This document shows, piece by piece, positions 21,180-33,786 of a stretch of DNA of 64,000 bases (its first letter is position 1; every line of letters starts with the position of its first letter). Source of the DNA: Asterias amurensis (lineage: Eukaryota > Echinodermata > Asteroidea > Forcipulatida > Asteriidae); contig NC_092665.1 in assembly GCF_032118995.1 (NCBI RefSeq), forward strand, positions 16,636,012 through 16,700,011, read 5' to 3'. The notes beneath the pieces are model-generated. The model saw nothing but the letters and a program-made list of their open reading frames with translations. It did no database searches and was not told the origin of the DNA. A program made the position numbers and the translations under genes.

Positions 21180-24100
21180 GTCCAGGAAGTTCTCGATAAT
21201 GAAAGGAAGGTGATGGAAGAAGAGATTAGAGTGGAGAGAAATAATGTCAGGAAGATGAAAGATAGCATTGAACAGGTAGAACAAATCAACCCCCCCCCAC
21301 CACTACCACCCATCCACCTTGATAAATACTAACTCTTACAAAGGCCTAATGTCTTGAAAATGAAAGATAGCATTAAACAGGTGGACAGGTAGAGGAACTA
21401 ACACACATCCCCCTATCCAATACAATAAATACTAACTCTTACAAAAGGCTTCTGTCGTGAAGATGAATAATATAATTGAATAGCTAGAAGAATTAATTTA
21501 CCCTCTGGTTTTTTTCATGTTCACATATTATAACAATAAGTTTTTTTAAAGAAAGCGAACATGTTTTGAGTTAGAATCTTTAACTTTGGCACCAACTTCT
21601 GCTTTTAGTGACTCACACTTACTTCCTTTATTCTAATTTCTGGTTGTAATCTTTAGTTATAAAAAAGGGATGTTTCAATTGTACTTTGATACGTTGGAAT
21701 GAATCTTAACCTTGTCAAGAAATTTTCTTTTTTTGTTATTATACTGAACTGCTATCAATGTTTTCCTCTTCTTAGCAAAACTTTGTTTGATTCTTTCCTT
21801 CTGCATGTTTCTACTAACACACTTAACTTTCTGCTGCTCTTCTGCTTCTTGTTGCACGCTGTGGTGTTTGTTGTCGTTGAATGCACTGCCTTAGGGTTAC
21901 ACAAAAGAGATAACCAGGGTTAAAAAGGTGAGTCTGTGGTTGTAGAACTAGAACAGAAAGAATTTTACCACATTTTACTGCATGATAAACTGTATGTTAG
22001 GATGTTTTCTGTCGATGTCCTTATATGATTTGGTTTTATGATTTGCAAGAGCGACAAGAGAGAGAAATTCTGAATTATTCGATTCATTGAATACTAGAGA
22101 AATTATATAATAATTTTTTTTTTTTTAAGTACAAATTCATCTGGAAAAATCAAATCGAAGTATGCAGACATTTTGGCAACATACAATCAATTAACACAGA
22201 ACATTCCTTGGAAAGTACTTTGTTAATTTCATGTAAAATTGCAAGCACATTCGGACATATTTAGCCCATGTTCAATACCACCACAATTTCCTATGTTATT
22301 GTATGTATTCCTTTTTGTCTCACCTATTGATTTGAAAATATGCAAGCATATTACAGGAACATTTAGGCCTATAGGCCTACATGTACACAGTCACAAAAGA
22401 ATTCCTTACATTTATCAGTACTTCACATTTATGATTTATTTTAAAGGACAATAAATTGAAAGTGTCAAACTTGGAGTCTCATAAACATCGTCTTGAGATG
22501 GAATGTCGACAGCAGCAACAGAAATGCAGAGAGTTGGAGTTTGAGGCTCAACGCCTTAAGAAATCATTGGAGAGAGAGAAGATTGAACGGAGGGAGGAGG
22601 TTGACAAACTGGAACAGCAGATCAAAAAAGGTATGTCCACACTGTAATGGCTGGGATGATGGGTGTTGCTTTGTTGAGACCACGGCCCAGTTTCATACAA
22701 CTGCTTAAACCCAAAAAGCAGCTAAGCCCTAAATAATTATGCTTAAGGAAATATGATTACCAGTCAAAACACCATGTCCAGGCCTACAATTTGTGACTGG
22801 TACCGTGCTCATTTCTACTTAGCAGAAAATTGTTAAGCAATAATGTTCAGCTTAAGCAGCTCTATGAAATTGGACCCTGTGTGAATAAATGACTAAAAAC
22901 AAAACCAGAAAAATACTTTTGTTTTGATTTTTGTAATCATTCTGCTAACTCTTTCTTAGCAAAGATTAAGTTGCTGCTTACTTTGATACTAGCAAGATCT
23001 GGAGGGTGCTCCACTGTTTTTTATTTTCACAACTGATTTTGATATCTTGAGAATCAAGAAATACGCTTGACGTAAGCGCAGAATTCCCGAAGTCGGTGGC
23101 AGTTGATTGTTTGTCTACTGTAAGCAGAGTCACAGTATTGGAACCAATTTGTTTTATATTTTCCTTGTAGCCTTCACATTCAGTGACATTTCTGGCCTTG
23201 AATTGGGTGGTTTTAATGATAATTTTTATTTATTTTATGAGGGGGTTTGTTGAGTGAGAGACCACTTAATGAAACTATGCATCTATTTTGTCAACATTAA
23301 AAATACTGAGCTATAATTTGTGTGCATACACTCCAGGGCAGGGTTTTAACAAAGGCATTTGTTCAGCATGACCGCTCATCATCAGTGAGCCACTTCAATG
23401 GATCAATTCTCCGTTCATAAATTAAAGAACTGTTGCACGGTGAAGATAATTAAGGCAGGAACTCAGTGGTACACAGTCATTTTGATAATGCAGTGGGTTG
23501 GAGCGTGTAGTTGATGTTTAGTTATTACCTAGGTGGAGTTACCTCCATGGATGGAGCTACCTCCATGGGTAGAGGTAGCAGGTAGTTGATGGAGGTAGTT
23601 GGTAGAATGATGTATGTATTGCGGACAGTAAAACAACATCTCATTTGCATAATGCTGTTTATGACGGAAGGATGTTAATTAGGTTGATGGAATTTATTAG
23701 TTGTAGATTAGAATGATGGCATTTTATATTTGATGGCATTTTATATTTGATGCTAAGGATTGTCAGTTGTTTACCTTGGTGATGGAATTATGGAGTAGAG
23801 TTGCTATTGAGTAAGAGGTTTGTATGAATTGTTTTTATATTTGATAGATTTGTTAGACATCTAGGTAGAATATTTTCAATGAATGACTGAATTGAGGTAA
23901 ATTTTATTAATGAAATATAAAGGTGTAGAGTCTTTATTTCAAAATGGCAAGTTTCAGCTAAAATAACTAATGGATTTATTGAACCTTGATATAAAATGAA
24001 TGCTGTGATTCAGTTATTTGTTTTATTCAATATTTATACCATTTTGGTAATATATGTTTTTTAAACATTTTTTTTTGTTTACAACTAATTTTGGTCGTTT

Positions 24101-27100
24101 TTTGTTCAGTTTCCAATAATATTTTATTATGCTTTTTAGTTTGATGTTTTTTTGTTTTTTTCATTACTTTTCCAATAATTTTGGTAGTATTATTTTTAGT
24201 TGTATACAAATTGTTTAATTGTTTAGCCACTGTTAAGATAAACATTGAGAGTCATTAAAATGATCGGTGGTTACAGGTGAAAGAACTAACGGATATATTT
24301 GGCCACCCGAAAGGAGGTAGTTTATTTGGATTGCCATGAATTAGGTTGAGTCTAATTTCAGTTAGGTTGAATTTCATAGATCAATGGTCACAATTTAAGC
24401 TGACACTCAAGCAACTAAAGATAATGTTTCATTATTTATTCAACTACGGAACATGTCTCTTTAATTGATAGTGCATCTACCAACCTAAATCAATAAAGAG
24501 CCATTCATTGCTGATATGCTGCAGTAGGTAAAATAAACAAACTCTGAAGCTTAGGTACTAGACTAAGTAAACAACCAACAAAGAAAGACGAGACAATCCC
24601 AGTTATTCAGAATTTTTTTCATTGAATAGCTAGAAGGATGGGAAGTTCAAACTAGTGATTGGGTGCGTTGTCATGGTTACTAAATGAACTTTGATTTGTC
24701 CAAAATTATGCGGGTTTCAGAGGACTGTGTTCAGTTGTGTAAATTGCCGGCTTCCATATTTGTTTAGTGGATTAGTGCAAACCTGTTCAAGTGTAGAAGA
24801 CTTGTTTACAATCTGGTGAGGTTGAAAAACATAGGACAAAGTGGAATGTATTGTTCATAACGGGACCAGCTTTTATCCAGAAGACCTAAGACCAAGTGTA
24901 GTTTTTGAAATGGATGACAAAAAAGGCCATTCCAAGATGGCATTCCAGCTTCGTCAACTCCAACGACCAATCACTGGCAACTTCCAGAGAGGTATTGAGT
25001 ATTTTATTAAAAGATAGTGACATTGCTTTTCTCTTCCTTGGATTGTGATTTGTCAAAACTCTTTGCAAGTTTTGGAATCAAGTTCTGAGAATGGATTTGT
25101 AAATAATATTTGTGTTTTTATACATGTAGCTACATTGTTAGTCTGTAATTCTTAGACACTGCTCTAGAATGATGGTCCTTGGTTCGAACCCACCAGGGGT
25201 GGCTGTTGTTTGATTTTTAAGGACTTGAAAAAGAAAGAGTATACATTGCTTATTTATACATCGGTGTGAATGTTGTAACTGAAAAATACTGTCCATGATG
25301 CATCAAATGTCAATAAAAGATGATTTCTGTTCTTTTTTCTCCAGATAGCCCAAAAGATCTGACGAACTCCGAGACAACTTTGGTAAGAGAAGCTAAGAAG
25401 AAGTTAGAGATGGAAGTCTCAACAATGAAGTATAAGATCAAGACAGTCGAAGATGACAAGAACAAACTCAATCTGAGAGTGAGTTTTACCAAGTTTATCT
25501 TTCTCTTTTTGATTTCATTGGTTCTTCCTCACAATTTTATTTCTCAACAAAATGACCTGTTGTTTAAAAGTAAAAAGTGTTTTGGTTATGGTTGAGTCTT
25601 TCTCGAAGGCTAAATGGAAACACATTACAAGGTATAAGATTGGGTAATATGAGCAGTCAGAAATATTCTGTGGGGGTAAACAAAGTTGTTTATAACAACT
25701 TTTGAGTTTTTAAAAGCATAAGTAAACTTTCACTACAACAACAAAAAAAACATTAGCATAAATCATTCATTTGATTCTGGGAATTTGCGTCTGCCTCACT
25801 CTTTGACCTTATTGCAATCAAAAGGCCATTGCCTATAAGTACTCATTATTCATTATACTCATTACTCATGTTACTGCCCTTCAATAAAGAGCATCCATAA
25901 ATAGACTAGCCAGCCTGTACAGTCAGTCGTTAACTGTAACTTGTCAAAAGACCAAAGTAAAAAAAAACTTTGAGCAAAAATTGTTCTCATTGTCTGGGGG
26001 TACTGGGCCAGTCTATAAATCCATTTATCCCTCCCAAAAGTGTATTCTAATACCCCCCCTCTCTGTGAGGGTCACAGTCTCTTGTTATTGATTACACCCA
26101 TTGATGAAAGGATACCAGGGTGAAAGGGGTACCTCTGACTGGGGACTAAACAAAACAAAAATAACTAAAGGAGTCACAGTTATGTGGAAGACAACAAAAA
26201 GGGTTTAACAGTTTATGCACTCCATGGTTTATGTGAGGTGTTTATGTGGTGCTTGGGAACATGTAGTAGGCCATGAATTCAAGAGCGTATGTTCAAACTG
26301 GCATTTTTGCTGGCGATTAGGGGAGAATTTTAGGAAGTTTTGTGGGACTAGAACATGGCCAGATGATTCTGAGTGGCTTACATGTATAACCTTCTACTGG
26401 TGGATTTAATCAAGGGGATTGTTTTGATACTTTGTAACTGTGGGAGTTGAAAACGTGCAAGATGTCTCTGTATAAGATACAGGTAAGATATTGTAGGATT
26501 TTGCGAAGCATGTGATTGTATAGGTACAGGTAAATACAGGTTATGGGATCAAGGGTTATCTTTGTTTTTTTAATGATGGTGGTTCTGAAAGGATCCTACA
26601 GTCTTGGAGAGGTGGTTACCGAACATTTTATATGTTGTGCATTTTGGTTGCGCCTACGTACAAGAGTGTACATGTTCTCCTGAAGACGATCTGAGCATAT
26701 TGATCAAAACGTTGAGTTGTCAACCCACCGATTCTTTTCAGGACCGGCACTACTCATTTCCGCATGGTGTTAGCGCAAACCTCTCTTAGTTATACTTTTC
26801 CACCCTGCAAAGTTTCAAATCCTACATATAATCATCCAAGTAATGTTGGTTGCAGACTGTGTTTGTATCAAAGTTTTTATATCGCTGCAAGGAGCAAGAA
26901 GAGCAACTTGACTCTATCTATTGTTAGAACATGATTATTGCATGGGCACCATTTTAGTAAGCAAATGTTTTATATCACTTATCATATCGATGATTGTTCC
27001 ATCAAATGTATTGCTAAATGAGGTAGCAGATGATTTGATTCTAGTCAATGATGACCTTGCGTTCTCATTGAAGTGAAATAATGAAATCCTTCTTTTTGTT

Positions 27101-30100
27101 CAAATTGTTTGACACGAGAAAGATAAAGAAAGTTAAAGACCAACGCTTTGCTAAAGATGAAGTCATGCATGTTTGATTGCTGTACAAGTCTTTTGTGCAA
27201 CTGAATTGACTCAAGGAAAACCCGAAACATAACAAAATAAAGCCATGTATTGATCACTGACACCATATTAAGAAGATTTTAAATCAGGCTATTGGAAATA
27301 GTTGGTCAATTATGGCTCCAATGAGCATGTTGGCAAACATTTAGGTATTGTTGTTTTTCATAAGTATGTCAACAGCAGGGGAAACACTTGTAGTTGAAAT
27401 ATAAGTTGATTTCATGCACCTGTAACTTTGACAGCAAATGTCTTTTGAAAGACACTGACCTATGGTAAGATACGTTCACTAAGTTGTGGGGTTACTGGAT
27501 CAATGCTAAAATATCTCATCTGGACTTGGGCCAGTGGTCTACTGGTTTTTTTTTTAAGCCCAGTGATTTTACTGGTTCAGTGATTTTATAACTGGAGTCT
27601 GGCCAGTAGTCAAGTTAAGCCCTGTGGTTACTGACTCAATGTTAGAAGAAAACCTGACTCTGGCCAATGGTCCAGGGGTCCAGTGGTGTAGGGGGTAATT
27701 TCAAGTCCGGGGTTACTGGTCCAGTGCTGAAACTTACTAGACCTAGGCCAGTGGTCCAGACGGTGTATCAAGCCTGGGGGTATTTTTAAAAACCCTAGTT
27801 ATGGGTAACAGTGGTCTTAGATAACTGGACTCGGGCAAGTGGTCCAGGGAGCCAGTAGTTTAAGGGATTAAGCCAAGCCCTCATGAATGCATCATCTGCT
27901 GCACTCTTGATGCTTGAGCCAGTTATATGTTAATGAGTTTTCAGCTTAAATTCTTTCATGGACTTATATGGTTTTGTATGCAAAGCATTTTGTAAAGGAC
28001 TTCTACTTTCTTGAGTCAATATATGCCCAGCTACATGGATGCTTACTGTGGGGTTGTATTTGTATTGATCGCTGTACTCTGACACTGTTGGTATTTGGAT
28101 GACATAAAAGTACGTGTTTAACCCCACTAGTGATTCAATGGTAACATGTGCAAAGTTTTTAACACAGTAAATTGAAATATGGTGGAATGTTTGCTAAAGT
28201 AGGCATGGTGCCACTTTTTATATTTTTTAAACTTATGGCCTGCCTTATAAAAGTTGGTCATCAGAGAATAGTTCAGAGTTCTCCCTGTAAGACCTGAACA
28301 AGTTGAACAATTTTGACAGTCCCCTATTATTATGTGGTTTGATGTAGTTGGCGTAAATTTAGTTGGTCTGATCTTCCTCTATGGTCTGATGTAACATTGA
28401 TTTGATAAAAATGCAAAGATTTAATGGTTTATTTTGTTAGTTGTCACTATTTATCAATCTTTAATTTATAAGTTTCTGTAAATATTAAGTTCTCACTTTG
28501 TTCTGGCATAAACTATAGAGCAAGGCAGGCATAAACAAATCCTAAAAGTGTCTGGCAAAGCTGTGCCAGTGGCCGTTGCTATAAATAACCCCTGAATTAA
28601 TCCGATAATACTTTCACTGCCTTTGTATTCTTTGTTAATTGAGGATCAATTTAAATCTGTTGCCTGAGGCGGTTGGATCAGAAAAGACTTAATCCGAGAG
28701 GAATGTAGAGAAGATCTTAATCCTCTCTCGGGAGAAGTCTTCTGGATTCTTCAAGAAGCTGAGTTTAGAGGCTTCCTTAGATTTCCCTAAGAAACACAGA
28801 GAAGCACTAGCATCTGCGGTCTCTCTTGAAGATGATCCAAGCTTTGACTGATTAAAGCTTTAAGTTACTCCAACTGGTTCCTATATGACCCTCAGCAGAT
28901 TCTATCACATGGTGTCATGGCAAAGCTTCAGTTCTAAGATTGTTTTCCAACAATCCTACTTTTTGTTTTTATGTTACTGTGGATGTTGTACAAGGATCAG
29001 GCTTGTTGAGAGCTGTCGGTAAAGCTTTCACTGTCTGCGGTCTCTCGTGAAGATGAACCAAGCTTTCTGATCAAAGCTTAAAGTTGTTACCCCAACTGGT
29101 TCATATAAGAACCACCACAGAATATATCTCTTAGTGTCGACTCAAAGCTTTAGTCCTAAGACTGTTGTCCAACAATCCTACTTTTAATTGTTATGTTATT
29201 ATTTATAAGTTCATATGAGTTTGTTTATACTATTGTGGATGTTACTATAAGGATCAGACTCGTTGATGGAAATAGGTAAAGTCTTCACTATTAGGCCAAG
29301 TAAAAATTAACGCCAGTTTATCTTTTTCGGTCTACATCCTTTTACAAGCGTTATTAAGCCACATCCCTTCTTTTCTATTTTGTTTGTTTGCCCAAAACAA
29401 CTATTTCTGATGTATTTTTTTCTTTCATCTCAGCACAATTCTATTGACGATTTATTTAATTAAGTTCTACAATAGTCTGGTTCTTTCACCCTTGAACAAA
29501 TTTCAAAAACCAAAAAGGCCTTCAATGTCCTCAGTATTTTTGGCTTCAGAAACATCCAATTAAAACTAACCCAAAGGCTATGCTGAATGGAGTCTGTGAT
29601 TTTTCTTTCCGCTACGACACTTTTCCTTTGTCACTCCAGAAATCCTAAGCTCTTACTATTTTGAAAACTTGAATTGAAGGCATTAGCAATACAAGAATCA
29701 CAAATCATTATAGTGGATTTATCCAACCTTGTAATTAAACATGACGAGTGACCATTTATATTTCTACTGGTGTTTCACTTCATTGATTGTTCGATTGTCT
29801 GACTCAGACAAAAGAAACGAGTTCTCAGTCCCTGGTCTAATTTTCCCCCTTGATAAAAAGGTTTCTGCGTTTCCATCAAAGAGATGTTACTGAAAGGAGT
29901 GATTGTCAGAGCAATGTAGAATGAAAACTTTTTAAGGCTGCCGTTTGGGACCAGAGGTACCTGCTTTATTAAGACCTGTCTAAATTGAATAAAACCCCTC
30001 ATGCAAACATCTATTGTAAACCCCCGTATGACTTATCTTACACTCCATTAGCAGATTGCAACACGCTGAGCCGCTTGGGTGGTTCCATTGTTTGAAGGGG

Positions 30101-33100
30101 AGTTTGTTTTATCTCCAGGGCAGCTCAAGGATCAAGTGTTCATTATTGGTGATAATAGGAGAAGTGTTTACTGTTTGTATTTGTGTTAAGGTGTGCTAAG
30201 GGGTAGCGTGTGTACCAACACTCTAATACCATCACTTGTGTAAGCGTTGGAATTAAACCCAAGTATAACTTGAAACTCTAGTCTGGATACCACTTTGTGT
30301 TTTGGATACCGATAGAGCTAGACGGCTTTCGACTGCTCTGGATTTTAAAGCGTTTTGTTTTGATGTGTTGTGTAAAGTTTATCTCAACTGATTTGGCTGA
30401 AAGTTTGTAATATGTAAGTATGGTGTGACTATAAAATAATGAGTTGGGTGTCAAATAGTAATCTGCTTGTAATTTATCCGAATTTAAGGCTTGTTCATGA
30501 ATTGTCCAGTGTAAAGTTTTACTTGGTGTTTTTTCTCTGATGGTTCAACTGGCTTTTAAAGCATTGCCTTTTATTCTTTTTAGTTTAAAGACCATACCTT
30601 AGCCCTTTTCAGAGCCCACACTTCCCCTACACGAGATTTACATAAGATTGTAGTCATAAATTCACTAACAATAGCTACTTCATAAACAATAGTAGCAAAG
30701 TCTTTGAGAAAGGTTCTGCTGATGTCAAAGCACCAATCCAATTTTTTGTAGGTGAGGGTGCTGAGTGGAGACTGAGAAATAGTTATTTTCTGGCCTGGAT
30801 TCATTCTTTGAGAGGACAGTGCGATTTTCATTTTGCAAAGTGTAATTGTACTGGAACATCTTAGAATATATGGAAATACTTGAAGGAACACCAAAGCCAA
30901 GACCAGGGGAAACATAGGACCATGGCCTCCAAGGTGTTGTACCAGCCGTCGATTTCACCAAACTCTTCCTAAATTAAGATTAATCTTAGGATCTTAGGAC
31001 TTAGGACGAGTTCCAACCCTGCACTTAGCATGCAGATCTTAAGATTAATCCTAAGATAGGACCAGTTACTCGTCCTAACTCAAGATTAATCTTAGTGTTT
31101 CGCGAAATCGGCTGCTGGCCTTATTTTATTCAAAACTCAACTCTAAACTATTTTGTTTGACTGTGTTTCTTTTTTTAGGTGAGGGAACTGACAGAGTCCC
31201 TTGACACTGAGAAGAAACGTCGTTCGTCTTATGAGGGAACGATCATCAAACTTAAAGCAGTGGTGGATCGGAACAAAAAACTAATCAGTAATTTAGAGGT
31301 AAGTGCAATGATGCTTGAGGTGATCTATTAAACTTTGCAATCAAGCCAGCAAAAACATTTTCCTATGTGTGAGGTGATCTTTTAAAACTTTGCAATTTAG
31401 TAGCAGACATTCTTTCTAATTTTGTTTGTGATCTTTTCAAAATTTTCGATGATAGCAATCAAACATTTCTTATTCTCACCAATACACTCTATAGCTTTGT
31501 TGAGATGTAAAACAAAGAGCCATTCCAACAGCTTTTTCCATGCATTGCATTTCTTTGGAACTCCTTGCCTGGTGCATGTTTTCCTCCATCCTACAATCTA
31601 GACTGTTTTAAGAGAAATATCAATTCCTACTTTCATCTCCCCATCTTAAATATTTTCTTCTTGTTGTCCCTTACCGAGAGTAGCTTTACCCTTGTTTGGC
31701 TGTACTTGCAATTTTTTTTTATAATGTTCCTTTTTTTATTTGTTTCAGGATGAAAAGCAATCATTGTCTGAGAACAAAGCGGCTCTTGAGATGCGAGTTG
31801 GTTTCTTGGAGAAAGATTTAAAACAGCTAAGAGAAGAAGAGAAGAGCCTCCTTAATCAAACGGTACGTTCTCTAATTAAAAATGTCTGGTACTGTTTGTT
31901 CAGAGACTTTGTTGTATGCTTAATTCTGTTTTCAGCTTCTACTAGCTTTTTACTCATAATGTTCATGCCTGATTCCCAATGGAGGTAATAGTCTCCCTTG
32001 CCCCTGGTCATTGCCTTGGTGCCCCTGGAAATATTCCAATTGAAATTTAGAATTTTCTTCTAGAGGTGCCCTTTCCGAGGTGAAAATCCCTTGGTGCCCT
32101 TGCCCTTCAAAAACAAAGCATCCAGCCCATATTAAAGCAAAAGTAGACAAGTCAACAGCTTCATAGCCTTGTTGTGTGGTCATTTGCAGAACCCTTTTTG
32201 TAACTAGTTGATAGGGAACTAAGAATTGTATGCATTAATTTATGATCAGATTAAAAATTAAAAATAACATTTTGTTCAAAGTGATGGCACCTTCGAAATC
32301 ATTTGACGTCAATTGTTTTTACAAACTTCCCTTTCATCTCTTTCTCTAGACTTCCTTAAAATCTGAACAAACGCTCATTGAGCGCCAAGAGTCCGAGATC
32401 AAAATCCTGAGGGAGGAGAGTCAGAGCCAAGCCCTCAAGCTCCAGAAGACAATGGTTTCCTTGGAGACTGAGAAGAAGAAATGTCTGGAACTAGGTCAGA
32501 AATTGACCTCAACGGAGGAGAAATGGGAGCTGATTGTACAACGGTATAAACACAACGAGAAAGATCTGACCAATAAGGTGTGTAAAGTCACTTTGATGGT
32601 CTCTAGGTTTCATTATCAGAAAAAAAAAGAGAAAAAAAAAAAAGTTGTGAATGACAGGCTGTGATTTCAACTTTCTTGTAAGAAGAAATAGCCCACATTG
32701 TGTTCAAACCTGTGGGGTTGTAATATATCTAAGAGTTGCAGGGTCTAGAATAAAGGAGAACCCAGACCAATAAGTCTTTCTCAGGAATGTTCATATTTGG
32801 TAAATCTCATCCCTAACTTGACTCATTTTGTTTCCTCTCCAGTTGGACAAGCTTACGAGAGATCTTGAGTTTTCCAAATCAGAGCTTGAAGCGAATCATC
32901 AACGAATCAGCAGAATCCACCAAGAGCATGACAAGGTAGGAATGTTGCTGTAATTTTCAAAATAGTTGTCTTGGGTCCTTAAATTGTCCTCTGTATGCAA
33001 CCAATGAAGGTGTGAATCTGCTCTTGTGTACTTTGTGATATTGTTCATATTCTAGGAAGCTTTACTTCCTCCTTACATGTAGTTCCTAGCTGTGACTTTT

Positions 33101-33678
33101 GGCCCCAAACAAAGGTTTTAACTGAATAGGGAGCCTGCCATTATAGGGCTACATTTAGAAAGCCAGTTGGTAGAGTGCCAGCATGTTAATCTACAGGTCG
33201 CAAGTTCAAATCTTACTCACAAAATGTTTTTTTAATTCTTTCAAAAACTCTTTGTTTCGTTGGGTTGGACCATTCCATGCCTAGCCTTTTGTTGCTACCT
33301 ATTAAACAAACCTTTTAAAAACAATTGTCTTTAAAGCCAAGTCAAAAACTTTCAAAATGTGTTAAATGTCAACTTCACAATTGTATTCATTGATAAAACA
33401 ACAACAATGTCACAAAACACAAACAGCAACTTGAAGACACCAAGTTAGAAGCACAATATCTGAAAGATGAACTACAACAAGAGAAAGGTCTCTCAGAGCA
33501 AGCTGATCGTCACCGTCTCACCATTAAGGAGCTAGAAGGCATCGTTGATGAACTCAAGAAAGACCGAGATGTCTTAGCAAGAGAGCTACAAGTGATGATC
33601 ACTAAGGAGCAGAAATACAAGGAGTGGATAAGAACAGAAGAGCAATCAGCTGAAGAGATTGCCAAGATGCAATCCCAG
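21180..33678 (+). CDS. Same coiled-coil gene, coding exons 5-13
   Basis: Exons: 21180-21275, 21895-21927 (an 11-codon micro-exon), 22447-22630, 25345-25478, 31179-31298, 31749-31862, 32350-32577, 32843-32935, 33427-33678. All have AG/GT borders and join in frame; the only split codon is between exons 7 and 8 (G|AT, Asp). Content is charged and heptad-like (for example LESHKHRLEMECRQQQQKC, LEKDLKQLREEEKSLLNQ), as in a long parallel coiled coil. No enzyme motif. The 5.7-kb intron after 25478 holds most of the repeats of this section. Exon 5 has decayed partial copies in the following intron. The micro-exon is the least certain, resting only on phase and splice sites. Confidence 0.75.
21350..21490 (+). 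pseudogene. Two decayed partial duplicates of coiled-coil exon 5
   Basis: Downstream of exon 5 (whose end reads AGGAAGATGAAAGATAGCAT) the intron contains TTGAAAATGAAAGATAGCAT plus AAACAGGTGGACAGG at ~21352-21390, and a poorer GTGAAGATGAATAATATAAT at ~21458-21485. Each is followed by sequence like that after exon 5 (ACTAACTCTTACAAA). This looks like tandem duplication of the exon end with about 100-bp period and later decay. Confidence 0.65.
22685..22877. mobile_element. Terminal-inverted-repeat element, CCAGTTTCATANANCTGCTTA family
   Basis: Left end CCCAGTTTCATACAACTGCTTAA, right end TTAAGCAGCTCTATGAAATTGG, about 190 bp, non-coding. Relatives: 63309-63491, ~57988-58190, possibly ~39619-39735. 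Sits in the intron after exon 7 of the coiled-coil gene. Confidence 0.7.
22878..25344. other. Intron between coiled-coil exons 7 and 8
   Basis: Long AT-rich intron without further exon evidence; flanking exons 22447-22630 and 25345-25478 join directly by a split Asp codon. At 23520-23610 a short degenerate repeat of GGAGCTACCTCCATGG-like words occurs. A B-box-like GGTTCGAACCC at ~25179-25191 may be a SINE relic. Confidence 0.5.
26660..26800 (+). repeat. Dispersed repeat with CTCCTGAAGACGATC...AAACGTTGAG
   Basis: Reads CTCCTGAAGACGATCTGAGC, then TTGATCAAAACGTTGAGTTG and TTTTCAGGACCGGCACTACT. A related, more decayed copy is at 42245-42350 (GTGACGAGGATCAGAGCATA, then GGTTCTTTCCAGAACCACCA). The layout resembles terminal repeats of Penelope-like elements as I recall them, but no coding part is present. 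Confidence 0.45.
27480..27880 (+). repeat. Degenerate tandem repeat rich in CCAGTGGTC
   Basis: About four diverged units of roughly 100 bp, each with a GACTNNGGCCAGTGGTC...AAGCC pattern and repeated TTACTGGWYCAGTG. Non-coding, inside the 5.7-kb intron of the coiled-coil gene. Confidence 0.55.
28813..29292 (+). repeat. Tandem duplication of ~221-bp unit
   Basis: Unit 1 starts TCTGCGGTCTCTCTTGAAGA at 28813, unit 2 TCTGCGGTCTCTCGTGAAGA at 29034. Both continue with CCAAGCTTT, CCAACTGGTTC, GTCCAACAATCCTACTTTT-like words and end GGTAAAGYYTTCACT. Diverged by substitutions and an insertion; no coding content. Confidence 0.75.
30942..31118. mobile_element. Foldback element before coiled-coil exon 9
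   Basis: Left end CCAGCCGTCGATTTCACCAA, right end TTTCGCGAAATCGGCTGCTGG, with internal inverted AAGATTAATCTTAGGA / TCCTAAGATAGG words. About 177 bp, ending 60 bp before the acceptor of exon 9 (31179). A lone end (AGCAGCCGATTTCACAGA) occurs at ~8386. Confidence 0.65.
31980..32130. repeat. Dispersed repeat, copy 2
   Basis: Partner of 18040-18215 (CCCCTGGTCATTGCCTTGGT, GAGGTGCCCTTTCCGAGG, TTGCCCTTCAAAAAC). Lies in the intron after exon 10. Confidence 0.55.
33155..33232 (+). repeat. tRNA-derived SINE head fragment
   Basis: Contains an A-box-like AGTTGGTAGAGTGCCAGCAT and a B-box-like AAGTTCAAATC about 45 bp later, as in a tRNA-derived SINE promoter. Acceptor pairing is not preserved, so it is not a tRNA gene. 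Similar B-box relics occur at ~19610 (GGTTCAAGTCC) and ~40675 (GGTTCGAATCC). Confidence 0.5.
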
Positions 33679-33786
33679 GTTAGGATGGAATCTTAAGCCT
33701 TGCTGTCTCTTTTGAAGTAACCGCTGGCTTGACGATGCTGTGATTGGATTGAAGTTAACAGCACGAGTGTGGCACTAACTCAATTA

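Noticed and set aside
24027-24245. Lysine-rich minus-strand frame
   Set aside because: AT-rich intron sequence with poly-T words, no homology recognised.
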